Notes: generated by a model not told the origin, from the letters alone. Shown: positions 1 to 6,821, numbered from the stretch's first letter. The stretch: DNA of 9,742 bases from Dehalococcoidia bacterium SM23_28_2 (GCA_001303545.1 LJUA01000057.1:1-9742), one strand, 5' to 3'. Numbers and translations: made by a program.

Positions 1-320
1 AAGATGAGCGCCTCCAGGTCCGCGTCACGGACAGGAGGCTCAGGTTCATACGCAAGAGGCGAAGGGCTGGGAGTCGGTACTACGGGTGACCGCTGCTGCG
101 CCTTCTCCGTCACGTGCGGAGTAGGCGCAGCAGTTGGCGTAGCGGTGGCAGACGGGCTCTCGGTGACCTCTGTCGGCGGGGTGGTCATCGAGAGATCGGA
201 CACGGTGTCGTCCGCAGCCCCGTTGCAGGCCGCTACAAGAATGACAACCAGCAGGACCAGCAAGGCCCACAGGGCCGGGGTGTGTTCCCTCACAGTCGGC
301 TGCCGATAGAGACTTCTCAC
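1..320 (-). CDS. Putative lipoprotein, N-terminal part (gene continues beyond the window)
   Basis: Read from a GTG at 320, this frame stays open to the window edge for 106 codons. It has a basic N-terminus, a hydrophobic stretch (about residues 16-31, ALWALLVLLVVILVAA) and a lipobox-like VAAC with the lipidation Cys at residue 32. A Ser/Thr/Pro-rich linker follows, with PSATATPTAAPTP and later VVPTPSPSP. This is the pattern of an exported lipoprotein tethered to the membrane by its N-terminus. No domain is visible in the portion present, so no function is assigned. Only a weak GGGGA precedes the GTG, so the start is the least certain part; no other start in this frame would keep the signal peptide. 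It lies 93 bp downstream of the HtrA-like gene in the same direction, with a hairpin and a tandem repeat between them. Confidence 0.6.
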   Translation of the reverse strand, partial: MRSLYRQPTVREHTPALWALLVLLVVILVAACNGAADDTVSDLSMTTPPTEVTESPSATATPTAAPTPHVTEKAQQRSPVVPTPSPSPLAYEPEPPVRDADLEALI

Positions 321-339
321 CGTGTTCTGTCCCCAAGGA

Positions 340-373
340 AGGCCATCCCGACGGCAGCCGTTCGGGTGGCCTT
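340..373. terminator. Hairpin between the htrA-like gene and the lipoprotein gene
   Basis: AAGGCCATCCCGA (340-352) and TCGGGTGGCCTT (362-373) are inverted repeats. They pair over 12 positions with a single bulged T, around a loop of about 9 nt. It lies downstream of the htrA-like stop and just upstream of the lipoprotein GTG. No T-run follows on the minus strand, so it could be a weak terminator, an mRNA-stabilising hairpin or an operator rather than a classical intrinsic terminator. Confidence 0.4.
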
Positions 374-405
374 CGAATCCGAATCGGGTGGCCTTCGAAT
401 CCGAA
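362..405. repeat. Exact 22-bp tandem duplication
   Basis: The unit TCGGGTGGCCTTCGAATCCGAA occurs twice back to back (362-383 and 384-405) without a mismatch. Each copy contains the palindrome TTCGAA. The first copy also supplies the right arm of the hairpin at 340-373, so the second copy can form the same hairpin with a larger loop. It lies in the 93-bp gap upstream of the lipoprotein gene. Confidence 0.9.
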
Positions 406-413
406 CGGTACCT

Positions 414-1589
414 CTAGTCAGGCCACTCCGCCAGGGTGACCTCCAGCGATAGCTCCTGCCCGCTGCGGAGGACCTGCAGCGCCACCGTGTCCCCCGGTCT
501 CTTCTGTGTATCCAGATAGCCAGCCAGCTCCTCGACGCTAGCCACCGTCTGATCGTCAGCCGCAACGATGATATCGCCGCCGCTGGCCAGAGAAGAGCTG
601 CGGTTTGCCTCGGCCTCCGAGGCGAACGCCCCCTGAAGGCCAGCCCGCTCGGCGGGGCTGTCCGCCGCTACGAGGGTCACATATACCCCAGCATCCACCG
701 GTAGGTCAAGGTCCTCGGCCAGCGCCGGCGTGACCTCCTGTCCCGCGATACCCAGCCAGGGATGGCTCACCGTCTCCCCGGCGAGCATGTCTGGCAGGAA
801 CCGTTTGGCCGTATTGATAGGCACGGCAAAGGCGACACCCACATTAACCCTGTCTCCCGTAGGATTCTCCAAGAGGGTGTTGATGCCGATGACTTCTCCC
901 TGACAGTCGAGCAGGGGCCCACCGGAGTTGCCGGGGTTCACCGCCGCATCGGTCTGGATCATGTTGCGAATGGGCCGAGTGCCATCCTCTTGCGCATACG
1001 TGCGGCCCAGAGCGCTGACGATCCCCTGGGTGAGCGTTCCCTCTAGATTGAAGGGGCTGCCGATGGCCAGGACAGGATCGCCAACCTGAACCGCGTCCGA
1101 ATCGCCGAGGGGTGCGACGGTGAGCTCCTGATCGGACACATTGGCCTGGATGACCGCGAGCTCGCTGCCGGGATCGCGGCCCACCACCTGGGCCGAGACC
1201 GTGGTTCCATCCGCGAACTTAACCTCCAGATTGTCGGCGTCGGCGATGACGTGGTAATTGGTGAGAATAAGGCCCTGCTCGTCGATGATGATGCCGCTGC
1301 CCGACCCTTCCGCCGATGGCTCGAAGGGGCTTCGGGCGCTCACCGTGCTCGTGATCTCGACCACCGCCGGCCGGAGCTGCTCATAGACCTCCGACGCGGG
1401 AAGACAACTGGAACTGAGAGACACTTGCTCCGAGGAGTCACTGTCGGAAGAAGGAGCGGACACAGAGTTGGCAGCCACCGGCTGCGGCTCCCCACCATCA
1501 TCCGACCAGAGCTGAATGACCGCGATAGCGGCTCCGGCGCCAAGCAGGGCACTGATCACTGCCGCCGCAAGTATGCTTCGTAAGTGCAT
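414..1589 (-). CDS. Membrane-anchored HtrA/DegP-like serine protease with one PDZ domain
   Basis: This 391-residue protein has the layout of a DegP/HtrA (S1C) envelope protease, which degrades or handles misfolded extracytoplasmic proteins. An N-terminal signal-anchor (about residues 4-28) is followed by a Ser/Asp-rich linker, a trypsin-like domain (about 70-270) and a C-terminal PDZ domain (about 275-390). His113 sits in TNYHV and Ser222 in NPGNSGGP, both intact. The third triad position, exactly 30 residues after the His as in DegP, is Glu143 (DPGSELAVIQ) where the family normally has Asp. Two Cys (62 and 229) could form a disulfide. The start is the ATG at 1589, four bases after GGAGGT; an ATG 15 nt further upstream precedes that site and is less likely. 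It follows the PDZ-only gene in the same direction after 127 bp. The family call is firm; the activity of the Glu form is not known. Confidence 0.93.
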   Translation of the reverse strand: MHLRSILAAAVISALLGAGAAIAVIQLWSDDGGEPQPVAANSVSAPSSDSDSSEQVSLSSSCLPASEVYEQLRPAVVEITSTVSARSPFEPSAEGSGSGIIIDEQGLILTNYHVIADADNLEVKFADGTTVSAQVVGRDPGSELAVIQANVSDQELTVAPLGDSDAVQVGDPVLAIGSPFNLEGTLTQGIVSALGRTYAQEDGTRPIRNMIQTDAAVNPGNSGGPLLDCQGEVIGINTLLENPTGDRVNVGVAFAVPINTAKRFLPDMLAGETVSHPWLGIAGQEVTPALAEDLDLPVDAGVYVTLVAADSPAERAGLQGAFASEAEANRSSSLASGGDIIVAADDQTVASVEELAGYLDTQKRPGDTVALQVLRSGQELSLEVTLAEWPD

Positions 1590-1615
1590 TGTTACCTCCA
1601 TCATCCGCCACCACT

Positions 1616-1655
1616 GTTGGAGGGAGCCTGCTCTCCGGGGCAGGCTCCCTCCAAC
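1616..1655. terminator. Perfect 16-bp stem-loop between the PDZ-only gene and the htrA-like gene
   Basis: The arms GTTGGAGGGAGCCTGC (1616-1631) and GCAGGCTCCCTCCAAC (1640-1655) pair perfectly around an 8-nt loop. It lies past the stop of the PDZ-only gene and just upstream of the htrA-like ribosome binding site. Neither side has a T-run, so it may be a terminator or attenuator that lowers readthrough into the protease gene, or an mRNA-processing or stability element. Confidence 0.55.
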
Positions 1656-1716
1656 TTCAAGGAGGGCTTCCTCATCTTGCAGCGCTACGTCTAGCTTGAC
1701 CTCAGTCCCGGTTCAG

Positions 1717-2673
1717 CTACAGCCCTGTACCAGAGGCTGCGTTGGGAGCGGCGTCCGGCGGAGAGAACTCGCCGAACCCGCCATTGCCGAAGCCCCTGCT
1801 GTCGAATCGGCCGGGACCGAAGCCCTCATCGCCGAACCCGCCGTGCCTTCCACCACCACCAACGCCGGGAAGCAAGCCCAGCCCGCTACCCGGGATGACG
1901 GCGCGCACATCATCATTCACGGTCATGACCGTGACGTTGTCGCCTTCCTCCAAGTCGGAGAGGTCACCGCCCCGACAGATGAGGTCGTCGTCCTCCACCG
2001 TGTAGGTCTTGGTTCCTCCCGCGTTCAGGTCCACCGTCAGCGTGCCAGCATCGGCGTCAACGCTGGCGACGGTCCCTGCCTCCAGGACGACTGTTACGGG
2101 GTTACCGTCCTCGTCTGTCAGATCGAACTGGCCACCAAGGATGTGGCCGAACATCTCGTCCGACGGTATGCCTTCCAGCTCCGGCAGTAGGGGAATCGCC
2201 CGTGGAAGGGGCTCCGGCCGCGCCTCCAGGGTGACGGCAGCATCCTGAGCCTGGCCGTCGCGAGATATGGTCAGGGTCACAGTGTCGCCGACGCTCTTGT
2301 CGCCGAGCTGGTCGAGGAATTCGCTCACGTTGTCGACCTCGGTACCATCGACGGCTTCGACGACGTCGCCCCGCTGCAGACCTGCCGCGTCGGCGGGGCT
2401 ATCGGCGATAACCTGAGCGATGGTGGCGCCGTCGGGCGTCTGAGTTAACGTAACTCCCAACCAGGGACTCTCCTCCTGCCCCTCCTCATCCTCCTCCTGA
2501 GCGGCGCCGGTCGACAAGAGAGATCCTGACTGGCTCTCACTTGCGGGCGCTATCGCAGAGACCGTCGTCGAGCCTGAGCCATCAGCGGCGGCGATGAGGA
2601 AGCCAACACCTCCCACAACTGCGAGCAGGGCTACCACTGCCAGCCCCGCCCGCACTAGTCGATTCTCGGCCAT
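1717..2673 (-). CDS. Membrane-anchored PDZ-domain protein with a Gly/Phe-rich tail, no protease domain
   Basis: The protein has 318 residues. A signal-anchor (about residues 8-30) is followed by an acidic linker (EEDEEGQEE, near 60-68). A PDZ domain spans about 69-152, with the ligand-groove motif WLGV at 71-74 and GLQRGDVVEAVDG at 98-110, as in HtrA and site-2 protease PDZ domains. A beta-rich segment (about 190-260, GTVASVDADAGTLTVDL) resembles the DUF5666 type. A tail of GGFG/GFGPG repeats spans about 270-303. No catalytic triad or HExxH is present, so it is not itself a recognisable protease. It may bind C-termini of exported proteins. Because it lies directly upstream of the HtrA-like gene on the same strand, it may act as adaptor or partner (inference). 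The start is the ATG at 2673, five bases after GGAGGT; a GTG one codon earlier lies too close to that site. Confidence 0.85.
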   Translation of the reverse strand: MAENRLVRAGLAVVALLAVVGGVGFLIAAADGSGSTTVSAIAPASESQSGSLLSTGAAQEEDEEGQEESPWLGVTLTQTPDGATIAQVIADSPADAAGLQRGDVVEAVDGTEVDNVSEFLDQLGDKSVGDTVTLTISRDGQAQDAAVTLEARPEPLPRAIPLLPELEGIPSDEMFGHILGGQFDLTDEDGNPVTVVLEAGTVASVDADAGTLTVDLNAGGTKTYTVEDDDLICRGGDLSDLEEGDNVTVMTVNDDVRAVIPGSGLGLLPGVGGGGRHGGFGDEGFGPGRFDSRGFGNGGFGEFSPPDAAPNAASGTGL

Positions 2674-2990
2674 CACTTACCTCCTTTCTGGTCACGTTCG
2701 ACCGAGACTATTCCTTATGGTGGCGAGATTAACGGACCGTGTTGGGCGTACATCCAGCTATCCCTGTCAATCCTTCAACCGTTTCTTCGGGGGCCAAGCA
2801 GGCAGCGGATGAAACCCGCGTTTGTGCGCAAGTCCGTCTTCATATCGCCTCAAGACTAAGGTTACGGGCAGCACAGGGAGGAAGTCGTTTCGAAAGTGTG
2901 ACAGCGGAGAAGTTCTCGACTCGCTTGCCGTGGGGTATCATAGAAGTATCAGCGGGGGAGACACTGTCAGGCTGTCGGGGGGGAGCGGCG
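2674..2990. promoter_or_regulatory. Divergent intergenic region between the PDZ-only gene and pckA
   Basis: These 317 bp separate two genes that start in opposite directions, so both promoters should lie here. The best guess for pckA is TTCTCG (2913-2918), a 17-bp spacer and TATCAT (2936-2941), about 50 bp before the ATG; the -35 match is poor. For the PDZ gene, TTAATC and TAGTCT with a 16-bp gap are weaker still. No operator, riboswitch or repeat was recognised. The reading frame of pckA is open back to 2739, but that extension lacks a ribosome binding site and any family match. Confidence 0.35.
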
Positions 2991-4583
2991 ATGCCACAGC
3001 TGAAGTTTGATACGCGTCTGAGGGTTCACGGGCTCAAGAACATCCTCGTTACCTACTGGAACCTGCCCGCGGCCGCCGTCTATGAGCAGGCGGTGCGCAA
3101 AGGGGAAGGCGCTATCGCCGATGTGGGCCCGCTGGTGGTGCGCACGGGGCATTATACCGGCCGATCGCCCAATGATAGGTTCATTGTCCGCGAGCCGTCT
3201 AGCGCCAGCCGTGTCTGGTGGGGCAAAGTCAACCAGCCTATGGATGCCGAGCGCTTCGAGGTGCTTCGAGAGCGCTTTCTGGCCCACCTGCAGGGAAGGG
3301 AGCTCTTCGTCCAGGACTGCTTTGTCGGTGCTGACCCCAAGTATCGGTTTCCCCTGCGAGTGGTCACAGACTATGCCTGGCACAGCCTCTTCGCGCGCAA
3401 TATGTTTCTGGAGGCGACGCCGGCCGGGCCTCGGTGGCATGGGCCACGGATTGTGGTAGTGTGTTCGCCGCGTTTTCACGCGAACCCAAGCCTGGATGGA
3501 ACGAACTCGGAAGCCTTTGTCGTCCTTGACTTCGCTGGAGGCTACGTGTTCATCGGCGGTACCAGCTACGCGGGCGAGATCAAGAAGGCGGTCTTCAGCG
3601 TCCTGAACTACGATTTGCCGGCCAGAGGTGTGCTGCCCATGCACTGCTCGGCGAACCAGGGGCCGCAGGGCGACGTGGCGATTTTCTTCGGCCTATCTGG
3701 TACCGGCAAGACAACCCTCTCGTCCACTTCTGACCGTGCCCTGATCGGCGACGATGAGCACGGCTGGAGCGACGAGGGCGTGTTCAACTTCGAAGGCGGC
3801 TGCTACGCAAAGGTAATCCGTCTGAGCGCGGAGGCGGAACCGGAGATCTATCAGGCCTCTCGTCGGTTCGGGACCATCCTGGAGAACGTCGTTTTCGATA
3901 TCGAAACACGGCGCCTCGACCTGGACGACGACTCGCTGACCGAGAACACGCGCTCCTCCTATCCGATCTCCTACCTCCCCAACGTTGTCCCCTCGGGTGT
4001 GGGCGGCCATCCTCGGAACGTCATCATGCTTACTGCCGATGCCTTTGGCGTGATGCCTCCCATCGCCAAGCTGAGCCTAGCGCAGGCCATGTACTACTTC
4101 CTGTCGGGCTATACGGCCAAGCTGGCGGGCACAGAGCGGGAGGTCATCGAACCGGAGGCCACGTTCAGCGCCTGCTTTGGGGCGCCGTTCATGGCCTTGA
4201 ACCCCGTCGTCTATGCGCACATGCTGGGTCAGAGGATTGAGGAACACGGTGCCCAGGTATGGCTGGTGAACACCGGCTGGAGCGGCGGTCCTTACGGCGT
4301 CGGCCGGCGCATTGACATCCGCCACACGCGGGCCATGATTCGGGCGGCTCTGACGGGGGCCCTCGACGGCGTACCGTTTGAGCGGGAGCCCGTCTTCGGC
4401 CTCCTCATCCCGACCAAGTGCCCTGATGTGCCAGCGAAGATTCTCAACCCACGCAGCACCTGGAAGGATCGGCGGGCTTACAGCGTCCAGGCGAGGAAGC
4501 TGGCGAGGGCATTTGGGAAGAACTTCCGGCAGTACGTCGGCAGCGTGCCCAAGGAGACAGAGGAAGCAGGACCCAGCGCTTGA
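2991..4583 (+). CDS. pckA: Phosphoenolpyruvate carboxykinase (ATP)
   Basis: The 530-residue product matches the usual length of the ATP-dependent enzyme, a cytosolic enzyme that converts oxaloacetate and ATP to PEP, CO2 and ADP and opens gluconeogenesis. The substrate Arg lies in TGRSPNDR (Arg58). The metal/PEP-site Tyr and Lys lie in TSYAGEIKK (Tyr193, Lys198-199), with His218 in MHCSAN. The P-loop GLSGTGKTT is at 234-242 (Lys240) and the kinase-2 metal site IGDDEHGW at 252-259. ENTRSSYPI carries Arg321. These sit about 14 residues before their Escherichia coli counterparts. All key residues are present. The start is the ATG at 2991, five bases after GGGAG; this gives the family N-terminus without the open but unrelated upstream frame. 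No other pathway gene is nearby, so it appears to be transcribed alone. Certainty is very high. Confidence 0.98.
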   Translation: MPQLKFDTRLRVHGLKNILVTYWNLPAAAVYEQAVRKGEGAIADVGPLVVRTGHYTGRSPNDRFIVREPSSASRVWWGKVNQPMDAERFEVLRERFLAHLQGRELFVQDCFVGADPKYRFPLRVVTDYAWHSLFARNMFLEATPAGPRWHGPRIVVVCSPRFHANPSLDGTNSEAFVVLDFAGGYVFIGGTSYAGEIKKAVFSVLNYDLPARGVLPMHCSANQGPQGDVAIFFGLSGTGKTTLSSTSDRALIGDDEHGWSDEGVFNFEGGCYAKVIRLSAEAEPEIYQASRRFGTILENVVFDIETRRLDLDDDSLTENTRSSYPISYLPNVVPSGVGGHPRNVIMLTADAFGVMPPIAKLSLAQAMYYFLSGYTAKLAGTEREVIEPEATFSACFGAPFMALNPVVYAHMLGQRIEEHGAQVWLVNTGWSGGPYGVGRRIDIRHTRAMIRAALTGALDGVPFEREPVFGLLIPTKCPDVPAKILNPRSTWKDRRAYSVQARKLARAFGKNFRQYVGSVPKETEEAGPSA

Positions 4584-4936
4584 CTCTGTGTGTGGGATTT
4601 CCGCCCCTGGGTATGCCGACGAGAGCCCGCTGGGTTTTGCCTCACAGCGCCGCAGAAGCCCTACTCGTGGGAGGCTAGCGACTTTCGCAATCTGCGCAGA
4701 CAGTCCCTGATAAGCACCAGGGGGCTTGTTCGCCCTTCCCTGAAGAAGGGGGGGAAGCACCAGCGGGTGGGAAGGTGGAGGACATGCCCCTGTTACCGCC
4801 TTCCTGGCGTGCTATGCGCTTACGGCGACGCCATCCCTAATGGCCGCCGATCGTGAAGCCGGGAACATTCTTGCGCGCGCTGCCGTCCTAAGAATAGCGG
4901 CATGAAAGCGCTCAACAACTTGGGAAGGAGGGTTCC
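4584..4936. other. Gene-free stretch after pckA
   Basis: I see no convincing gene in these 353 bp. Just after pckA a short stem (AGCCC/GGGTT with a 3-nt loop, 4624-4636) runs into TTTT and could be a weak terminator. A second small hairpin, CCCTTC/GAAGGG with a 6-nt loop, lies at 4733-4750. The promoter of the following gene should lie in the last 100 bp, but no hexamer pair stands out. Short open frames here are out of keeping with local protein composition and lack ribosome binding sites. Confidence 0.5.
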
Positions 4937-5572
4937 ATGTGTGCGCTTCGTAATGCTATGGTGAAGGCTTGGATGGCCTTCCTTTTCACCGCTGTTCTGG
5001 CGGTCGCGGGATCTCCTGTCTTCGTTGGGGTGACCCCAGCGGCGGCGCAAGACGACGAGACGGCGACGCCGATTCCACAGTCCGAGGATAGGGAGGGGCA
5101 GGAAGTCACGCCCGAGCCGGATGTCATCGTGCCTGAGCCTGCGGATGTTCCTGAGGAAGAGGGCATCGCGCCTGCGCCGACTTCAGAGGCGGCTGACGAC
5201 GAGACGGTGACGCCGGATGCTGGCTCCGAGGGTTCAGAGAGCTGGGAGGATGCGCCCGAGCCGGATGTCGTGATCGCTCCAGCGCCCGACGGCGGTGAGG
5301 AGCCGAGTCTCATCGAGCCTGCGCCTGCTGGTGAGACTGAGGAAGAACTCATCGGGCCAGCGCCCGACCGCGGCGAGGAGCCGAGTCTCATCGCGCCTGC
5401 GCCTGCGGGTGCGGCTGAGGAAAAACTGATCGCGCCTCCGGCCGCCGGCATGGGCCAGAGCAGGGACGGTGACGGCTCAGTCGCAGCCTATGGGCTGCTG
5501 GCGCTGGGGGGTCTCGCGGGTCTAGCGGGTGTTGCGGTTCTGACCTGGCGCTTTCGGGTGCGCAGGGCTTAG
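4937..5572 (+). CDS. Secreted acidic Pro-rich repeat protein with a C-terminal membrane anchor
   Basis: I do not recognise a family. The 211-residue product has a signal peptide with a likely cleavage site after AAA (residues 35-37, before QDDE). A long acidic region rich in Glu, Asp, Pro and Ala follows (38-170). Then come a hydrophobic helix (about 182-204) and a basic end, RFRVRRA. This predicts an ectodomain held by a C-terminal helix with a short cytoplasmic tail. The layout resembles cell-wall-spanning stalk proteins, but no LPXTG sorting signal is seen. Two tandem 26-residue units (116-141 and 142-167) share EEPSLI and PAPAG. No catalytic motif is visible. The start is the ATG at 4937, four bases after AAGGAGGG. 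The region is probably unstructured and extended (inference). It stands alone on the plus strand, followed by a strong hairpin terminator. Confidence 0.82.
   Translation: MCALRNAMVKAWMAFLFTAVLAVAGSPVFVGVTPAAAQDDETATPIPQSEDREGQEVTPEPDVIVPEPADVPEEEGIAPAPTSEAADDETVTPDAGSEGSESWEDAPEPDVVIAPAPDGGEEPSLIEPAPAGETEEELIGPAPDRGEEPSLIAPAPAGAAEEKLIAPPAAGMGQSRDGDGSVAAYGLLALGGLAGLAGVAVLTWRFRVRRA
5282..5437 (+). repeat. Two 78-bp tandem units inside the acidic repeat protein
   Basis: Units 5282-5359 and 5360-5437 both begin with GCGCCCGAC and share the core GAGGAGCCGAGTCTCATCG. They differ at scattered positions and encode 26 residues each. The in-frame duplication explains the repeated EEPSLI...PAPAG motif. 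Confidence 0.85.
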
Positions 5573-5606
5573 AGTTGCCGACGGTTCTTGCCTGCGGAGC
5601 ATTATA

Positions 5607-5643
5607 GGTCGTGGATCGGGGTTCAAATTCCCGCTGAGTCACC
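5607..5643 (+). other. tRNA-like 3' fragment (T-arm and acceptor strand)
   Basis: CGGGG (5617-5621), the loop TTCAAAT and TCCCG (5629-5633) form a T-arm with the conserved TTC, though the usual G53-C61 pair is G-T here. A 7-nt acceptor-like strand CTGAGTC, a discriminator A and CC follow (5634-5643). GGCTTAG at 5566-5572 could pair with the acceptor strand (two G-T pairs) and would give tRNA length (76 nt). However, it overlaps the stop of the preceding gene, and no D-arm or anticodon arm forms between them. I read it as a decayed tRNA or a tRNA 3'-end remnant such as an attachment site, not a working tRNA. Chance resemblance is possible. Confidence 0.35.
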
Positions 5644-5665
5644 GACGACGCGATCTGCTCGGCGA

Positions 5666-5700
5666 CAGAAGGCCGCTCGAAAGCGGTCTTCTGGCTTCTT
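5666..5700 (+). terminator. Strong intrinsic terminator
   Basis: CAGAAGGCCGCT (5666-5677) pairs with AGCGGTCTTCTG (5682-5693) over 12 bp with one G-T pair and a CGAA tetraloop. It is followed by GCTTCTTCT on the plus strand. It probably ends the transcript of the acidic repeat gene, or of an ancestral tRNA just upstream. Confidence 0.65.
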
Positions 5701-5882
5701 CTGGGCGTCAGGATCGGAGCGTTGCCTTCAAGTCAAGACCAGCAGGGACGGGCGTAAAGGCCATTCCGTGCCATCCGCGTTTGGCTGTTCGGCGGCCGTA
5801 GCGCGGGCCAAGGGATACGAGCCATAGAGTAGCGCTGGCCGTCCAGCCTCCGACGGTAGCTGGACGCCGAGGCACCGCCCAC
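5701..5882. other. Gap between the plus-strand terminator and the end of the htpX-like gene
   Basis: No gene is supported here. CGTCCAGC (5840-5847) and GCTGGACG (5859-5866) form an 8-bp stem with an 11-nt loop about 17 bp past the htpX-like stop. It could help end the lemA-htpX transcript, but no T-run follows on that strand. Confidence 0.4.
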
Positions 5883-6809
5883 TCACGTCATCGCCCGCAG
5901 GATCTGGATCCGCTCCTCGATAGGTGGATGCGTGGAGAACAGATTGTTCAGGAAGCTCCTGTGCTCGCGGAGGGGGTTGTTGATATACAGGTGGGCGGTC
6001 GCCTTGTTAGCTACCTCCAGCGGGTCCGGGTCGGCAGATATCTTCTCCAAGGCGCGCGCCAGGCCCTCCGGATAGCGAGTGAGCAGCGCCGCGGAGGAGT
6101 CGGCCAGGAACTCGCGCTGGCGGGAGATGGCGAAGCGAATGAGCTGGGCGACGATAGGGGTGACGATGATGGCCAGCAGGGCGACGGCGTAGATGATGGC
6201 AACGCCGGCGCCGCCACCGCGCCCCCGATTGCTGGACCGGCGGCCGGCACCGAACAGGGTGAGCCGCAGGGCAAAGTCGGCCATCAGCGCCGCCAGGCCC
6301 ACCAGGACCACAACGATGGTCATCATCCGGATATCGTAGTTGCCGATGTGGGAGAGCTCATGGGCAATGACCCCCTCCAGTTCCAGTTTGTCAAGCTTCT
6401 GGAGGAGCCCGCGGGTGACGGCGATGGCCGCATGGTCGGGGTCACGGCCGGTGGCGAAGGCGTTCGGGGAGCCGTCCTCGATGACGTAGACCTTGGGCAT
6501 CGGCAGGCCAGCGCCGATGCACAGGTTCTCCACCGTGCGGTACAGCTCCGGCTCCTTGTCCTTGGTCACCTGGCGTGCCTGAGAGATGGCCAGCGCCACC
6601 CGCGACGAGCTGTAGTACATCATCGCGGCGATGATCAGGAAGGGGATGATGAGCAAAGGCGCGAGGGGGTACGGCAGCCCTAAGACGATGCCTATGGCGA
6701 TCGATGCGCCAGCCAGCAGCGCTACGAAGACTAACAGCAGCAGGAATGTGCTCCTGCGGTTGCTGTCGATGCGGTCGTAGATGAGGGTGGGCTGTGTGGT
6801 CTCAGCCAA
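5883..6809 (-). CDS. htpX: HtpX-like M48 family zinc metalloprotease
   Basis: The protein has 308 residues. It has two N-terminal membrane helices (about 22-44 and 48-65). The zinc motif is HELSH (His150, Glu151, His154), and the third ligand is Glu233 in REFLADSSAA. Two more helices lie at about 161-185 and 203-228, and STHPP at 292-296 is typical of the family. HtpX cleaves damaged or misassembled inner-membrane proteins, with its active site facing the cytoplasm. All catalytic residues are present and the length is normal. The start is a TTG 12 bp after the lemA stop; the next in-frame ATG would remove both leading helices. Only a weak GAGAG precedes it, so expression may depend on translation of lemA. 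A Gly/Arg-rich loop (about 188-201) separates the third and fourth helices. Symbol by family resemblance; other M48B membrane proteases look similar. Confidence 0.92.
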   Translation of the reverse strand: MAETTQPTLIYDRIDSNRRSTFLLLLVFVALLAGASIAIGIVLGLPYPLAPLLIIPFLIIAAMMYYSSSRVALAISQARQVTKDKEPELYRTVENLCIGAGLPMPKVYVIEDGSPNAFATGRDPDHAAIAVTRGLLQKLDKLELEGVIAHELSHIGNYDIRMMTIVVVLVGLAALMADFALRLTLFGAGRRSSNRGRGGGAGVAIIYAVALLAIIVTPIVAQLIRFAISRQREFLADSSAALLTRYPEGLARALEKISADPDPLEVANKATAHLYINNPLREHRSFLNNLFSTHPPIEERIQILRAMT

Positions 6810-6821
6810 CGTAGCAGCTCT

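Noticed and set aside
1516..2190. 224-codon plus-strand open frame over the htrA/PDZ junction
   Set aside because: It crosses two minus-strand genes and the 16-bp hairpin and has no domain or ribosome binding site.
2739..2990. 84-codon N-terminal extension of pckA
   Set aside because: The frame is open, but it has no ribosome binding site and no resemblance to PEP carboxykinase. The ATG at 2991 has a well-placed GGGAG and gives the usual protein length.
2967..3644. 225-codon minus-strand open frame inside pckA
   Set aside because: It is antisense to pckA with no recognisable domain; a high-GC shadow frame.
4077..4760. 227-codon minus-strand open frame across the end of pckA
   Set aside because: It is antisense to a gene with complete conserved motifs, has Pro/Arg-rich shadow composition and no ribosome binding site.
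5566..5641. Complete functional tRNA or a tmRNA
   Set aside because: No D-arm or 5-bp anticodon stem with a U33 loop can be drawn, the 5' acceptor candidate overlaps a stop codon, and there is no room for a tmRNA tag-coding part.
5588..5827. 79-codon open frame after the acidic repeat gene
   Set aside because: It runs through the tRNA-like element and the terminator stem and has no ribosome binding site or protein-like composition.
5928..6683. 251-codon plus-strand open frame inside the htpX-like gene
   Set aside because: It is antisense to a gene with an intact zinc site and is Gly/Asp/Arg-rich as expected for a shadow.
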